Shown: positions 26,645 to 35,557, numbered from the stretch's first letter. The stretch is DNA of 64,000 bases from Nocardiopsis sp. JB363 (GCF_900143625.1 NZ_FRFF01000133.1:62001-126000), one strand, 5' to 3'. Program-made: numbers and translations. Notes: generated by a model from the letters alone, not told the origin.

Positions 26645-27481
26645 TCAGGTGGGTGAGTCGCGCAGTTCCAGGGTGCAGCACTTGGCGCCGCCCCCGGCCT
26701 TGCGGAGTTCGTCGAGTTCGATCGGGTGGACCGTGTATCCCAGGGCGCGGAGCCGGTCGGAGAGTGCGGTGGCCTCGGCGGCGATGACCACGTTGCGGCC
26801 GTCCGCGACGGCGTTCAGCCCCAGGGCGGCGGCGTCCTCCTCGGTGGCCAGGAGCGCGTCCGGGTACAGGGCGCGCAGCACCCGACGGCTGCCCTCGGAG
26901 AACGCACCGGGGTAGTAGGCGATCTGGTGTCCGGAGAGGACGAACAGCGCGGTGTCCAGGTGGTAGAAGCGGGGGTCGACCAGTTGCAGGGTGACGACCG
27001 GGCGATCCAGGAGACGTTCGGCCTCCTGGTGGGCGGCGGCCTCGGTACGAAAGCCCGTGGCGGCCAGGATGACGTCGTCCAGGGTGATGAAGTCGCCCTC
27101 ACCCTCGTTGACGTGCTTGGGTTCCTTGGTCTCGACGTAGCCGGCCTTGCGGAACCAGTCGAGGTAGGCGGGTCCTTCGGGGGTGCGTTCGGCGCTGGCG
27201 AACCGGGCCCCGTAGACCCGGCCGTCCACGACCAAGGCGCCGTTGGCGGCGAAGACCATGTCGGGAAGGCCTTCGATGGGGGCTATCTCGCTCACTCGGT
27301 GTCCCAGGGAGCGGTGGAGGTCGCGGAGCCCTTCCCATTGCCGAACGGCGCGGTCGCGGTCCACGATCAAGGTGGGATCCATCCAGGGGTTGATCGCGTA
27401 TTCCACCGCGAAGTAGGTGGGACGGCACATCAGATAGTGCCGGGGCGCCGCCACCGGCGCCGAGTCTTCGGGTCGAACCAT
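26645..27481 (-). CDS. Dimethylargininase-like amidinohydrolase (DDAH family)
   Basis: A 278-residue protein of the guanidino-group-modifying superfamily. It matches NG,NG-dimethylarginine dimethylaminohydrolase, which converts methylarginines to citrulline. The catalytic His174 is in RFYHLDTALF and the nucleophilic Cys268 in GGGAKCC. Substrate loops are seen as MVFAANGALV near 75 and HVNEGEGDF near 123. The start is ATG 27481 with GGGGAGG just upstream; a longer open frame exists but lacks support. It is divergent from an alcohol dehydrogenase. Together with the guanidino cluster upstream it suggests arginine-derivative metabolism, though the two are not linked in one operon. Arginine deiminase-like activity on other guanidines is an alternative. 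Confidence 0.85.
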   Translation of the reverse strand: MVRPEDSAPVAAPRHYLMCRPTYFAVEYAINPWMDPTLIVDRDRAVRQWEGLRDLHRSLGHRVSEIAPIEGLPDMVFAANGALVVDGRVYGARFASAERTPEGPAYLDWFRKAGYVETKEPKHVNEGEGDFITLDDVILAATGFRTEAAAHQEAERLLDRPVVTLQLVDPRFYHLDTALFVLSGHQIAYYPGAFSEGSRRVLRALYPDALLATEEDAAALGLNAVADGRNVVIAAEATALSDRLRALGYTVHPIELDELRKAGGGAKCCTLELRDSPT

Positions 27482-27742
27482 GGAACCTCCCCATCGAGGT
27501 GCCTCGGAGGCCGAACGGCCCACGGTGGTTCAGGCCTTTACCACCGCGTTTTTCCGGGCGGACATTCCTTGGATACCCACGCCGCGAGGGCGCCAATATC
27601 GGCTTTCCCACGGATCATCCGGAAACGGATGTTTCCGGGCGTGGGCGCGCCTCGTCCCACCCGGTTCGAGGACACCCCCTCACAACAGACCGACCGGCCG
27701 GTATTGCTAGGGTCGCGGCAGTTCCCTGATTGGAGTACTCCC

Positions 27743-28837
27743 ATGAGCACGACCGTCAAGGCCGCCGTCTTCCACGAGACCGGCGCACCCCCCGAGATCC
27801 GTTCCCTGATCCTGCCCGACCCCGGCCCCGGACAGGTACGGGTACGCCTGACGGCGGCGGGCGTGTGCCACTCCGACCTGTCCCTGTCCAACGGCACCCT
27901 GGCCCAGTCCTGGCCCGCCGTCCTGGGGCACGAGGGCGCCGGCACCATCGAGAAGGTCGGCCCCGGGGTCGAGCACCTGATGCCCGGTCAGCAGGTCGTC
28001 CTGAACTGGGCCCCCGCCTGCCGAGAGTGCTGGTTCTGTCTCCAGGGGGAGCCGTACCTGTGCGAGCACGCCCTGGACGGCACCCTGGTCCCCTACGCCG
28101 AACTGACCGACGGCACCCCCGTCTACGCCGGTCTGAGCACGGGCGCCTTCGCCGAGGCCACGGTCGTCTCGGCCAAGTCCGTGATCCCGCTCCCCGACGG
28201 CATCGACCCGACCGTCGGGGCCGTGCTGGGATGCGCGGTGGTCACCGGTTGGGGCGCCGTCAACAACGCGGCACGCCTGCGGGAGGGACAGTCCGCGGTG
28301 GTCCTGGGGTTGGGCGGGGTCGGCCTGTCCGTTCTCCAGGCCGCCCGGATGGCCGGGGCCGGACCGCTGATCGCGGTGGACGTCTCCCCCGACAAGGAGG
28401 AGTTGGCCCGTTCCCTGGGCGCCACCGACTTCCTGGTCGCCGATGGATCCACCCATAAGGCCGTCAGGGGGCTGACCGGCGGGCGCGGAGCCGACCACGC
28501 CTTCGAGGTGGTGGGCAAGGCCCAGGTGGTGCGCACCGCCTGGAACTGTGTGCGCCGGGGCGGAGTCGTGACCGTGGTGGGCCTGGGCTCGGCCAAGGAC
28601 GAGGTGTCCTTCAACGCCCTGGAACTGTTCCACCAGGCACGCACCGTGCAGGGGTGCGTGTACGGCTCCAGCGACCCGGATCGGGACATCCCGATCCTGG
28701 CCGAATCGGTGCGCTCCGGCGACCTGAGGCTGTCGGCGATGGTCACCGACGAGATCCCCCTGGAGGGCGTTCCCCAGGCCTTCGAACGGATGCGTCAGGG
28801 CAAGGGCGGCCGATCACTGGTGCGGTTCGGGGCCTGA
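27743..28837 (+). CDS. Zinc-dependent alcohol dehydrogenase (MDR family)
   Basis: A 364-residue medium-chain dehydrogenase. Catalytic zinc ligands Cys42 and His63-Glu64 (GHEGAG) are present, as are all four structural-zinc cysteines (93, 96, 99, 107). The Rossmann motif GLGGVGLSVLQAA is near 190, followed by VDVSPDKEE, which favours NAD over NADP. It resembles the class III-like group that includes mycothiol-dependent formaldehyde dehydrogenases and general primary-alcohol dehydrogenases; the sequence does not decide. The ATG at 27743 has TTGGAG upstream. It is divergent from the dimethylargininase-like gene across a 261-bp promoter region. Confidence 0.87.
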   Translation: MSTTVKAAVFHETGAPPEIRSLILPDPGPGQVRVRLTAAGVCHSDLSLSNGTLAQSWPAVLGHEGAGTIEKVGPGVEHLMPGQQVVLNWAPACRECWFCLQGEPYLCEHALDGTLVPYAELTDGTPVYAGLSTGAFAEATVVSAKSVIPLPDGIDPTVGAVLGCAVVTGWGAVNNAARLREGQSAVVLGLGGVGLSVLQAARMAGAGPLIAVDVSPDKEELARSLGATDFLVADGSTHKAVRGLTGGRGADHAFEVVGKAQVVRTAWNCVRRGGVVTVVGLGSAKDEVSFNALELFHQARTVQGCVYGSSDPDRDIPILAESVRSGDLRLSAMVTDEIPLEGVPQAFERMRQGKGGRSLVRFGA

Positions 28838-28854
28838 AAGCCCCGATGACGAAC

Positions 28855-28899
28855 GTTCGGGGGACCGTGATGGTGGACGACCCCCACGGGCCCCCGAAC
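28855..28899. terminator. Bidirectional terminator between convergent genes
   Basis: GTTCGGGGG at 28855-28863 pairs with CCCCCGAAC at 28891-28899, and the inner CCGTG/CACGG extends the stem to 14 bp with one mismatch. It lies between the alcohol dehydrogenase and the kinase operon. Confidence 0.75.
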
Positions 28900-28949
28900 G
28901 CGGGACGTCTCCGCGGTGCTCCCCTCACGGCACACCGCGAAGACCCGTC

Positions 28950-30659
28950 TCAGAGCAGGACGTCGCGCAGTTCCTCCAGGAACCGCAGGAGGGCGACCGA
29001 ACCCGGGTCGCGCTCACCCGCTCCGCGCTCACCCACCCAGGCGGCACGGCCCTTGGCCGACGTCAGAGCACTGGTCTCCTCCACCGCACGCCCGGCGGCG
29101 GAAGCCGCGTCCCGTGCGGCGACCATCGGGTCCCGCGCACCGGTCAACGCCTCCTCCACCAGCAGCAGCCCGTCCACGAAGGTCTTGTCGCCGGGCTCGG
29201 CGCCGCCCCGTTCCCGCACCCGGCGGGACACGGCGGCGGTGAGGCGCGCGGCGTCATGGACCGAGACGGAGGGAAGTTCCTCCGACTCGGCGGCCGCCGC
29301 GAGCAGGCCCGCGCCGGTCAACGCCGCGAACGTGGAGGGGTTGGCCGCCGCGAACGCCGTGGCCGTGGCACGCAGCACGTCGGCGTGGTGGGCGTCCTCG
29401 GGCAGCGCGAGCAGCGCCTCGCGGACGGCCGACGCACCCGAGGAGACCGTGATCCCCAGGTCGCCGTCGCCGAGCCGCGAATCCAGCAGACGCAGTTCCT
29501 CCGCGTGCGAGGGCAGGCGCTCCATGGTGGCGATCAGGGTGCCGCGCAGCGCACTGGCGGTACCGGTACGACGCGCGGCGGGGGCCGAGCCCGTACCGGT
29601 CTCGGCGCCGGACGTGCCCGTCTCTTCCGTCCGGGCCCGTGGCGCGGGCGTGTTCCCCTGACCGAAGAACGGGGACGCGGCCGGCTCGTCGATGAGTTCG
29701 GCCAGTTCGTCGTCGAGCAGCAGCACGGAGACCGAGGCCCCCGCCATCTCCAGGCTCGTCGCGAACTCGCCCACGTAGCGCCGGTGGATGACCACGCCAC
29801 GCTCCCCCAGTACCTGGTGGACCCGGCGGTAGATCAGGTAGAGCTCCTCCAGCGGGGTGGATCCCAGGCCGTTCACCAGGACCGCGACCCGGTCCCCGGC
29901 CTCGGGTTCCAGTTCGCCGAGGATCTCGGTGAGGAAGCGGTCGGTGATCTGGTCGGCCGTCTCCAGCGGTCCCCGGTGGCTGCCCGGCTCGCCGTGGATG
30001 CCGATCCCGACCTCCATCTCCCCCTCGTCGAGGGTGAAGGTGGGTTCACCGGCGGCGGGGAGGATGGTGGGAGACAGGCCCACGCCCATCGTGCGCGTGA
30101 CGTCCACGGTGCGTTGGGCCACCGACCGCACCTTCTCCAGGTCCTCGCCGCGTTCGGCGGCGGCCCCCGCCGTCTTGTAGGCGAAGAACAGCCCCGCCAC
30201 CCCGCGCCGGGTGTCCTCCTTGCCGCGGGGAGCGGACAGGACGTCGTCGGTGCCCAGCACGGTCGCCGTCTCGACGCCCTCCGCCGCCACGACGTCCCCG
30301 GCGAGGTCGAAGTTGTAGACGTCACCGCCGTAGTTGCCGTACAGGTACAGCACACCGGCACCGCCGTGGCTCGCGCGCGTGGCGGCGGCGATCTGTTCGG
30401 CGGACGGGGAGGAGAACACGTTCCCCACGGCCACCCCGGTGGCCAGGCCCTGTCCCACGTAGCCGAGGAACAGGGGGAGGTGGCCCGAGCCGCCCCCGGT
30501 CACGATGCCGACGCGTCCCTGGACGGGCGCGTCGGCGCGCACCAGCGCCCTGCGGTCGTCGGTCGCCGCGCGCAGCCGGTCGGGGTGCGCCATGAGCAGC
30601 GACTCGGTGACCTCGTCGACGAAGTCCTCGGGTCGGTTGATGATCTTCTTCAGCGCCAT
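28950..30659 (-). CDS. Dihydroxyacetone kinase family protein, fused DhaK-DhaL
   Basis: A 569-residue ATP-dependent ketose/triose kinase of the single-chain type. The DhaK domain (1-330) has TGGGSGHLPLFLGYVG at 54-69 and the substrate-binding His222 in GIGIHGEPG. A Pro/Thr-rich linker follows (about 335-370). The DhaL ATP domain (about 372-569) has LLDSRLGDGDLG, in which DGDLG replaces the usual DGDHG of the Mg-binding loop. Such fused kinases act on dihydroxyacetone, glyceraldehyde or tetruloses. It is the last gene of the tctCBA-aldolase operon, so it probably phosphorylates the product of the aldolase. The exact sugar is inferred, not seen. Confidence 0.88.
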   Translation of the reverse strand: MALKKIINRPEDFVDEVTESLLMAHPDRLRAATDDRRALVRADAPVQGRVGIVTGGGSGHLPLFLGYVGQGLATGVAVGNVFSSPSAEQIAAATRASHGGAGVLYLYGNYGGDVYNFDLAGDVVAAEGVETATVLGTDDVLSAPRGKEDTRRGVAGLFFAYKTAGAAAERGEDLEKVRSVAQRTVDVTRTMGVGLSPTILPAAGEPTFTLDEGEMEVGIGIHGEPGSHRGPLETADQITDRFLTEILGELEPEAGDRVAVLVNGLGSTPLEELYLIYRRVHQVLGERGVVIHRRYVGEFATSLEMAGASVSVLLLDDELAELIDEPAASPFFGQGNTPAPRARTEETGTSGAETGTGSAPAARRTGTASALRGTLIATMERLPSHAEELRLLDSRLGDGDLGITVSSGASAVREALLALPEDAHHADVLRATATAFAAANPSTFAALTGAGLLAAAAESEELPSVSVHDAARLTAAVSRRVRERGGAEPGDKTFVDGLLLVEEALTGARDPMVAARDAASAAGRAVEETSALTSAKGRAAWVGERGAGERDPGSVALLRFLEELRDVLL

Positions 30660-30696
30660 GTGCGCTCACACACCTCTCGCACTACAACCGTCGGAG

Positions 30697-31566
30697 TCAG
30701 GCCAGGTCCCGCGCGGTCTCCTTGAGGACCGTCAGGTCGGCCTCGGAGACGGCGTCGCCGCACACGCGGGCGGGTCCGGCGGAGATCCCTTGTACTTCCA
30801 GGCCCGCCTTGAGGTGCGGGATGCTGCCGCTCTTGACGGCCGCCACCGCGCGCTCCACCAGGGGCTGCGCGGCACGCACACCTTCGGTGTCACCGCTGTT
30901 CAGGGCGTCGCGCAGCGCCACGAACGGCTTGGGGAAGACGGAGGAGACACCCGAGACCACGCCGAGACCGCCGGCGCGCACGAACTCCTCGAAGGCGATG
31001 TCGTTGCCGGACAGGACGTCGAACCCGGCGGGGGCCTGCGCGAGGTAGGCCGCCACCGACTCGTCGCTCTCACCGCTGATCTTCACGCCACGAACACCGA
31101 TGTCGTTCAGGCGGCGCAGTACCGAGGGCGCGGCCGGGGTGGTGGAGCGCGCCCGGAACAGGTAGGCGTGCACCTCGGCGTCGCCGGCCGCCGCCACCAG
31201 ACGCTCGTAGTAGCGCACCATCGCGTCCTCGGGCGAGGGCAGGAAGTAGGGGGTGATGGCGGCGAACCGGGTCGCCCCGGCCGCCACGGAGGCACGGACC
31301 AGGGACTCGGCCTGGCGGGGCGCGGCCGCACCGACGTGGGCGTAGACCCCCTCGGGACCGAAGACGTCCAGGGCCAGGCGGATGACCTCGATTCGTTCGG
31401 TGTCGTCGAGGGCGGTGAACTCGCCGGTGGTACCGGCGACGAACACACCGTCGACGCCGCGGTCGCGTACCGCGGTGAACAACGCGGTGGCGCTGCCCGG
31501 GTCGAGGGCCTCGTCCTGGGCGAACGGGGTGGGAAGGGCGGTGATCACCTTCGCGTTGGCGGGCAT
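30697..31566 (-). CDS. DapA/NAL-family aldolase or dehydratase
   Basis: A 289-residue class I aldolase of the dihydrodipicolinate synthase/N-acetylneuraminate lyase family. Lys162 (VRGVKISGES) is the Schiff-base lysine; GTTGEF at 45-50 binds the carboxylate of pyruvate, and Tyr135 is the proton-relay tyrosine. The usual YNxPGR turn after it is changed to YLFRARS, so this is not a standard lysine-pathway DapA. It starts upstream of the DhaK-DhaL gene by 37 bp and follows tctA. The set suggests cleavage of an imported 2-keto-3-deoxy acid to pyruvate and an aldehyde or ketose for the kinase. The substrate is an inference. Confidence 0.85.
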   Translation of the reverse strand: MPANAKVITALPTPFAQDEALDPGSATALFTAVRDRGVDGVFVAGTTGEFTALDDTERIEVIRLALDVFGPEGVYAHVGAAAPRQAESLVRASVAAGATRFAAITPYFLPSPEDAMVRYYERLVAAAGDAEVHAYLFRARSTTPAAPSVLRRLNDIGVRGVKISGESDESVAAYLAQAPAGFDVLSGNDIAFEEFVRAGGLGVVSGVSSVFPKPFVALRDALNSGDTEGVRAAQPLVERAVAAVKSGSIPHLKAGLEVQGISAGPARVCGDAVSEADLTVLKETARDLA

Positions 31567-31615
31567 GGGTGTTTCTCCTCAGGTGGGAAGGGACGGGAAG
31601 GGCGACGGTTCCGGG

Positions 31616-33127
31616 TCAGGACGTCGCGGTGGTGGTGCTCTCCGCGGCGCGGGCACGGCGTGCGCGCCAGGCGTTGCGCAGCGGCGGCGCGAGCAGGGCG
31701 AGCGCGCTCACCGCCAGCAGACCGAGCGCGATGGGGCTGGTCAGGATGTTCGCCGGACCGCCGATCTCCAGGGCCCGACGGAGGTTGCCCTCGGCCAAGC
31801 CGCCGAGGATGAGGCCCAGGACGACCGGGCCGGGCGGGATCCCGAAGCGCTTCAGGAACAGGCCGACGACACCGAAGACGAGCATCACGGCGACGTCGAA
31901 GACGCTGTTGTTCACGGCGTAGGTGCCGACCATGCAGAACACGAGGATGACGGCCCACAGGAAGTGCTGCGGCAGTTCCAGGAGTTTGGCCACGCCGCGC
32001 ATGCGCAGGACGCTGATCACGAGTGCGACCACGGTCGCGATGAGCATGATCCCGGCGATGCTGTAGACCAGGTCGGGCTGGTTGGCGAACAGGGACGGGC
32101 CGGGCTGGATGCCCCAGACGACCATGGAGCCGATCATCACGGCCATCACGGAGTCGCCGGGCAGGCCCAGGGCCAGGGTGGTGGTGACGGAACCGCCGAG
32201 GGTGGAGTTGGACGAGGTGTCCGCGGCGGTGAGGCCCTCCAACGAACCCTTGCCGAACTCCTCGGGGTGTTTGGAGAGCCGGCGTGCCTGGTCCCAGCCG
32301 AGGATGCCCGCGATGTCACCGCCGGTGGCCGGCACGATGCCGACCACGCCGCCCACACCGCTGCCGATGGCCAACGGCTTGAACATGGTGCGCCAGTCCT
32401 CGCGGGTGGGGAACCAGCGACCGAAGTCCTTGATCGGTTCCACCCCGCGGCCCTTGCGGTGCACGAGGATCTGGTTCATCACCTCGGCGATACCGAAGAG
32501 ACCGATGATCGCGGCGATGAAGGGGATGCCGTCGGACAGCTCGGACGCACCGAACGTGAACCGGGGTGTGCCCGTGATGGGGTCCCGGCCGACGGTGGCC
32601 AGGAGCAGACCGAACCCGCCCGCGATGAGGCCTTTGACGATCCGCCCGCCGGACACACCGATCATCATCGTCAGACCGAACACGACCAGTGCGAACATCT
32701 CGGCGGGGCCGAAGTTCAGGGCCAGCCTGGACAGCGGGATCGCGGCGACCATCAGCAGGACGATGCCGACGAGTGTGCCCCACGCCGAGGCGAAGGCGGA
32801 CGAGGTCAGCGCCAGCCCCGCCTTGCCCTTTCGGGCCATGGCGTAGCCGTCGAAGGTCGTGGCGATGGACGCCGGGGTGCCCGGGGTGTTGATCAGGATC
32901 GCCGGCACCCGGTCACCGAAGTTCGCCGACACGTAGATCGTCAGCAGGACCGCCAGGCCCGGAAGCGGCTCCAGGGAGAGCGTGAAACCGCTGGCCAGGG
33001 CGACGGCCATGGTGGCGGTCACGCCGGGGAAGGCACCGACGAGCATGCCCAGGAGGGCGCCCGCGGCGATGCACAACAGGATCATGGGGTCCAGGAGGGC
33101 GCTGAAGCCCTCGACGATCGGACTCAT
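31616..33127 (-). CDS. Tripartite tricarboxylate transporter, large permease subunit (TctA)
   Basis: A 503-residue membrane protein of about 11-12 segments. TctA hallmarks are visible: GALLGMLVGAFPGVTATMAVAL near the N-terminus, INTPGTPASIATTFDGYAMA near 80, GLFGIAEV, and PATGGDIAGILGWDQARRLS near 255. The last is the conserved repeat of the first motif. It forms the channel of a secondary transporter that uses a periplasmic-type binding protein (here a lipoprotein). Carboxylates such as citrate, sugar acids or phthalate are typical substrates. Spacing to the aldolase gene is 49 bp; tctB and tctC lie upstream on the same strand. Confidence 0.92.
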   Translation of the reverse strand: MSPIVEGFSALLDPMILLCIAAGALLGMLVGAFPGVTATMAVALASGFTLSLEPLPGLAVLLTIYVSANFGDRVPAILINTPGTPASIATTFDGYAMARKGKAGLALTSSAFASAWGTLVGIVLLMVAAIPLSRLALNFGPAEMFALVVFGLTMMIGVSGGRIVKGLIAGGFGLLLATVGRDPITGTPRFTFGASELSDGIPFIAAIIGLFGIAEVMNQILVHRKGRGVEPIKDFGRWFPTREDWRTMFKPLAIGSGVGGVVGIVPATGGDIAGILGWDQARRLSKHPEEFGKGSLEGLTAADTSSNSTLGGSVTTTLALGLPGDSVMAVMIGSMVVWGIQPGPSLFANQPDLVYSIAGIMLIATVVALVISVLRMRGVAKLLELPQHFLWAVILVFCMVGTYAVNNSVFDVAVMLVFGVVGLFLKRFGIPPGPVVLGLILGGLAEGNLRRALEIGGPANILTSPIALGLLAVSALALLAPPLRNAWRARRARAAESTTTATS

Positions 33128-33236
33128 CGGAATCCCTTCGAGGAGACACTGGTCTTCGGACCAGGGAGGGGTCGAGCCCTTGTGGCACCGGTGTGAGGCC
33201 GATGGGCGGTCTTCCGTCCCCGGCCGTTGACCGAAG

Positions 33237-33740
33237 TCACAGCGGGACTCTCAGGAAGACGCCGAACAGAAGGTAGAGAATCGCGGTCACCGTGATCGGG
33301 AAGAGGATCAGCGCCTTCCACCCGCGGCCGCCGCCCAGCCAGGTCAGGGCGATGAACAGCAGCAGCGTGGAGACCCGGAAGTCGATGAAGTACCAGAGGA
33401 CGCCGTAGCCCACGATCGTGGCGAGCATCGCGGTGAGCCGCCATGCTCCCTGACGGGTGGCCTCCTCGGGCACGTCCTCCTCCACCGTGACGGTCGAGCG
33501 CCGCAGCGCCCCCACGGCCAGGAACACGCTCAGCAGCAGGACGAGGGCGGCCAGCAGCTCCGGCCACCACCTGGGACTGAACTGGGTGAGACGGGCCCCT
33601 TCCGGGACCTGCGAGGCGAGGACGAAGGCGACCACGGCGAAGGCCGCGGCGGCCAGGGCGGGGATCAGGTCCCGCAGTCTGCGTCCCGGACGCGCCGCGC
33701 TCGTGGCGGGCGCGTCCGGGTTCGTGGTCGTGTCACCCAT
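33237..33740 (-). CDS. Tripartite tricarboxylate transporter, small permease subunit (TctB)
   Basis: A 167-residue protein with four hydrophobic segments and a Pro/Arg-rich cytoplasmic N-terminus, the size and layout of TctB. The motif SPRWWPELLAALVLLLS around residue 65 is typical. The ATG at 33740 lies 4 bp after the stop of tctC, so the two are tightly coupled; the open frame continues upstream over tctC but that is a shadow. A 109-bp spacer separates it from tctA, longer than elsewhere in the operon. Confidence 0.85.
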   Translation of the reverse strand: MGDTTTNPDAPATSAARPGRRLRDLIPALAAAAFAVVAFVLASQVPEGARLTQFSPRWWPELLAALVLLLSVFLAVGALRRSTVTVEEDVPEEATRQGAWRLTAMLATIVGYGVLWYFIDFRVSTLLLFIALTWLGGGRGWKALILFPITVTAILYLLFGVFLRVPL

Positions 33741-33744
33741 CGGG

Positions 33745-34716
33745 TCAGTCCTGGCCTTCGAGCAGCTCGCCGAAGCGGGCGTACTCCGCGTCGACGAACT
33801 CGGCGAACTCGTCCGAGGGGACGTTGACCGGGATGTTGCCCGAGTCGGTGATGATCGTCTGGAAATCCTCGGAGGAAGCCGCTTCGGTGAACGCCTCCTC
33901 CAGCGTGGACCGGGCCCCGTCGGGGAGGCCGGCCGGAGCGCCGATACCGCCCCAGCCACCGATCACGATGTCCACGCCCTGCTCGGTGGCGGTCTGCACG
34001 TCGGGCAGCGACTCGGAGGGCTCGGCGTCGAAGACCGCCAGGACGCGGACCTGCTCGTCGGCGTGCGCCGGAGCGGTCTCGGAGATACCCGCGACCACGG
34101 CGTCGACCTGGCCGCCGACGGCGGCCGTGACGGCGGGGGCGCCACCGTCGAAGGGCACCGGCTGGAACTCGGTGTCGGTGGCCTGGCCCAGCTCGGTGGT
34201 GGCGGCCTCCCAGATGGAGCCCGCGCCCGAGTTGGACACCGCGATGGAGCCGGGCTCCGAACGAGCGGCCTCGACGAGGTCTTCCAGGGTCTCGTAGGGG
34301 CTGTCCGCGGGGACGGCGATGGTGGCGGGGACCGACACCATCTGCCCGATGAGGTCGTAGTCGACCGGGTCGACCTCGTAGCCCTGGTAGCCGAGCATGA
34401 CGCTCTCGACCGGCAGGTAGCCGATGGTGTAACCGTCGGCCGACTGCGAGGCGAGGTTCTCCAGGCCAACGGACCCGGCACCGCCGCTGCGGTTCTCCAC
34501 GACGATGCTCTGCCCCAGGGTGTCCTCCATTTCGGAGGCCAGGGTGCGGGCCGCCAGGTCGGAGGCGCCTCCGGCGTCGTAGGGCACGACGAGGGTGACT
34601 TCCTGGCTGGGGTAGTCCGAGGCGTCCTCGCTGACGCCGCCCCGGTCGGCGCAGCCCGCGGTGAGGGCGGTGACCGCCAGTGCGGCCGCGGACAGGCGGA
34701 AGGTGGTGGAACGCAT
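33745..34716 (-). CDS. Tripartite tricarboxylate transporter substrate-binding lipoprotein (TctC)
   Basis: A 323-residue extracytoplasmic binding protein. The N-terminus is a lipoprotein signal ending in L-T-A-G-Cys22. The mature part shows Bug/TctC features: YPSQEVTLVVPYDAGGASD near 35 (carboxylate-binding loop), IVVENRSGGAGSVG near 75 and VSNSGAGS near 155. The start at ATG 34716 has GGAG 6 nt upstream; a 17-codon upstream extension lacks support. It is the first structural gene of the operon behind the GntR gene (90 bp gap) and sets the substrate specificity of the transporter; the ligand cannot be read. Confidence 0.9.
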   Translation of the reverse strand: MRSTTFRLSAAALAVTALTAGCADRGGVSEDASDYPSQEVTLVVPYDAGGASDLAARTLASEMEDTLGQSIVVENRSGGAGSVGLENLASQSADGYTIGYLPVESVMLGYQGYEVDPVDYDLIGQMVSVPATIAVPADSPYETLEDLVEAARSEPGSIAVSNSGAGSIWEAATTELGQATDTEFQPVPFDGGAPAVTAAVGGQVDAVVAGISETAPAHADEQVRVLAVFDAEPSESLPDVQTATEQGVDIVIGGWGGIGAPAGLPDGARSTLEEAFTEAASSEDFQTIITDSGNIPVNVPSDEFAEFVDAEYARFGELLEGQD

Positions 34717-34806
34717 GGTGTTCTCCGATTTCGGTGGAACCGGCTCCGTTGACGGGTCGCGGGACATGAGCCGAGGATCTGTGGGACGTAGATCGCGTCC
34801 CGTGGG

Positions 34807-35487
34807 TCAGGTGGACGTGGGCTGCGACGTGGGCTGCGTATAGGGAGCCCTGAGTCGGAGCCTGGCGTTGTCCAGGTGGCCGTGGAGTTCGTCGAAGACG
34901 GCGTCGGGCTCCCCGGACTCGATCAGGTCGGCGAGGATCTCGTGTGCCCGAACGGAGGGGCCCAGGTCCTCGTAACGCTCGTTGGAGGCCAACAGGAGTA
35001 CCTCGATGGTGGGCCGGTACTGCGCCCACACGTCGGCGAGGCGCCGGTGTCCGGCGACGTCGTAGAAGACCGAGTGGAAGTGCACGTCGGCGGCGGTGAA
35101 GGCGTCGGGGTCCCGCTCCTGTCGGGCCTTGCGCATCCGCTCCAGAGGAGCGCGCAGACCGTCGGTGAGCCTGCCCCGGTCCTTGTTCAGCCCGATCTCC
35201 AGGGCGAGCCGTTCGAGCGATCCGCGCAGTGAGAAGAGTTCGTCGATGTCGTCCCCGACCAGGCCCACGACCGTGGCACTGCGTCGGTTGGTGTCGATGA
35301 GTCCTTCGGAGGCGAGGATCTTGAGGGCGTCGCGGATGGGCCCGCGGCTCAGGTCGAACTGCTCGGCCAGGGGGCCCTCGACCAGCGACGCACCGGGGGC
35401 ATAGCGCCCGGTGATGATCAGACGTCGGAGTTCTCCGGCGACCTTCTCGCCGAGTGCCCGCTGCTTGATGGGCAAGATCTCCGACAT
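34807..35487 (-). CDS. GntR family regulator, FadR/FCD subgroup
   Basis: A 226-residue regulator with a winged helix (10-75: LGEKVAGELRRLIITGRYAPG, then PLAEQFDLSRGPIRDALKILASEGLI). An all-helical FCD ligand domain follows, whose metal-binding residues are visible: Asp and His in ADVHFH, His in RAHEIL and His in LHGHLDNA. FCD regulators usually sense carboxylates or sugar acids and repress adjacent catabolic genes. It stands at the head of the tctCBA-aldolase-kinase operon, and its own promoter contains two palindromic sites (35499-35520 and 35545-35557) suited to autoregulation. Confidence 0.9.
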   Translation of the reverse strand: MSEILPIKQRALGEKVAGELRRLIITGRYAPGASLVEGPLAEQFDLSRGPIRDALKILASEGLIDTNRRSATVVGLVGDDIDELFSLRGSLERLALEIGLNKDRGRLTDGLRAPLERMRKARQERDPDAFTAADVHFHSVFYDVAGHRRLADVWAQYRPTIEVLLLASNERYEDLGPSVRAHEILADLIESGEPDAVFDELHGHLDNARLRLRAPYTQPTSQPTST

Positions 35488-35498
35488 GGCGTCCTCTC

Positions 35499-35520
35499 GG
35501 TTAACTGTTAACTGTTAACC
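35499..35520. promoter_or_regulatory. Triple GTTAAC operator upstream of GntR gene
   Basis: Three GTTAAC hexamers spaced by single T bases form two overlapping 6-1-6 palindromes (GTTAAC-T-GTTAAC), flanked by G and C so the whole 22-bp site reads from GG to CC. It lies 12 bp upstream of the regulator's start codon. Striking against the high-GC background. Confidence 0.75.
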
Positions 35521-35544
35521 AGATTGGATCACGGTGTGACGCGT

Positions 35545-35557
35545 GTCAACTGTTGAC
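35545..35557. promoter_or_regulatory. Second GntR-type operator, GTCAAC-T-GTTGAC
   Basis: A perfect 6-1-6 palindrome with the same layout and centre base as the neighbouring triple site, 24 bp further upstream. The shared GTYAAC half-site argues for the same binding protein, most simply the GntR/FCD regulator. Confidence 0.65.

Noticed and set aside
30505-33196. Long plus-strand open frames opposite the kinase-aldolase-tctA operon
   Set aside because: Their translations are low-complexity His/Gly/Asp-rich shadows of genes with strong motifs on the minus strand.
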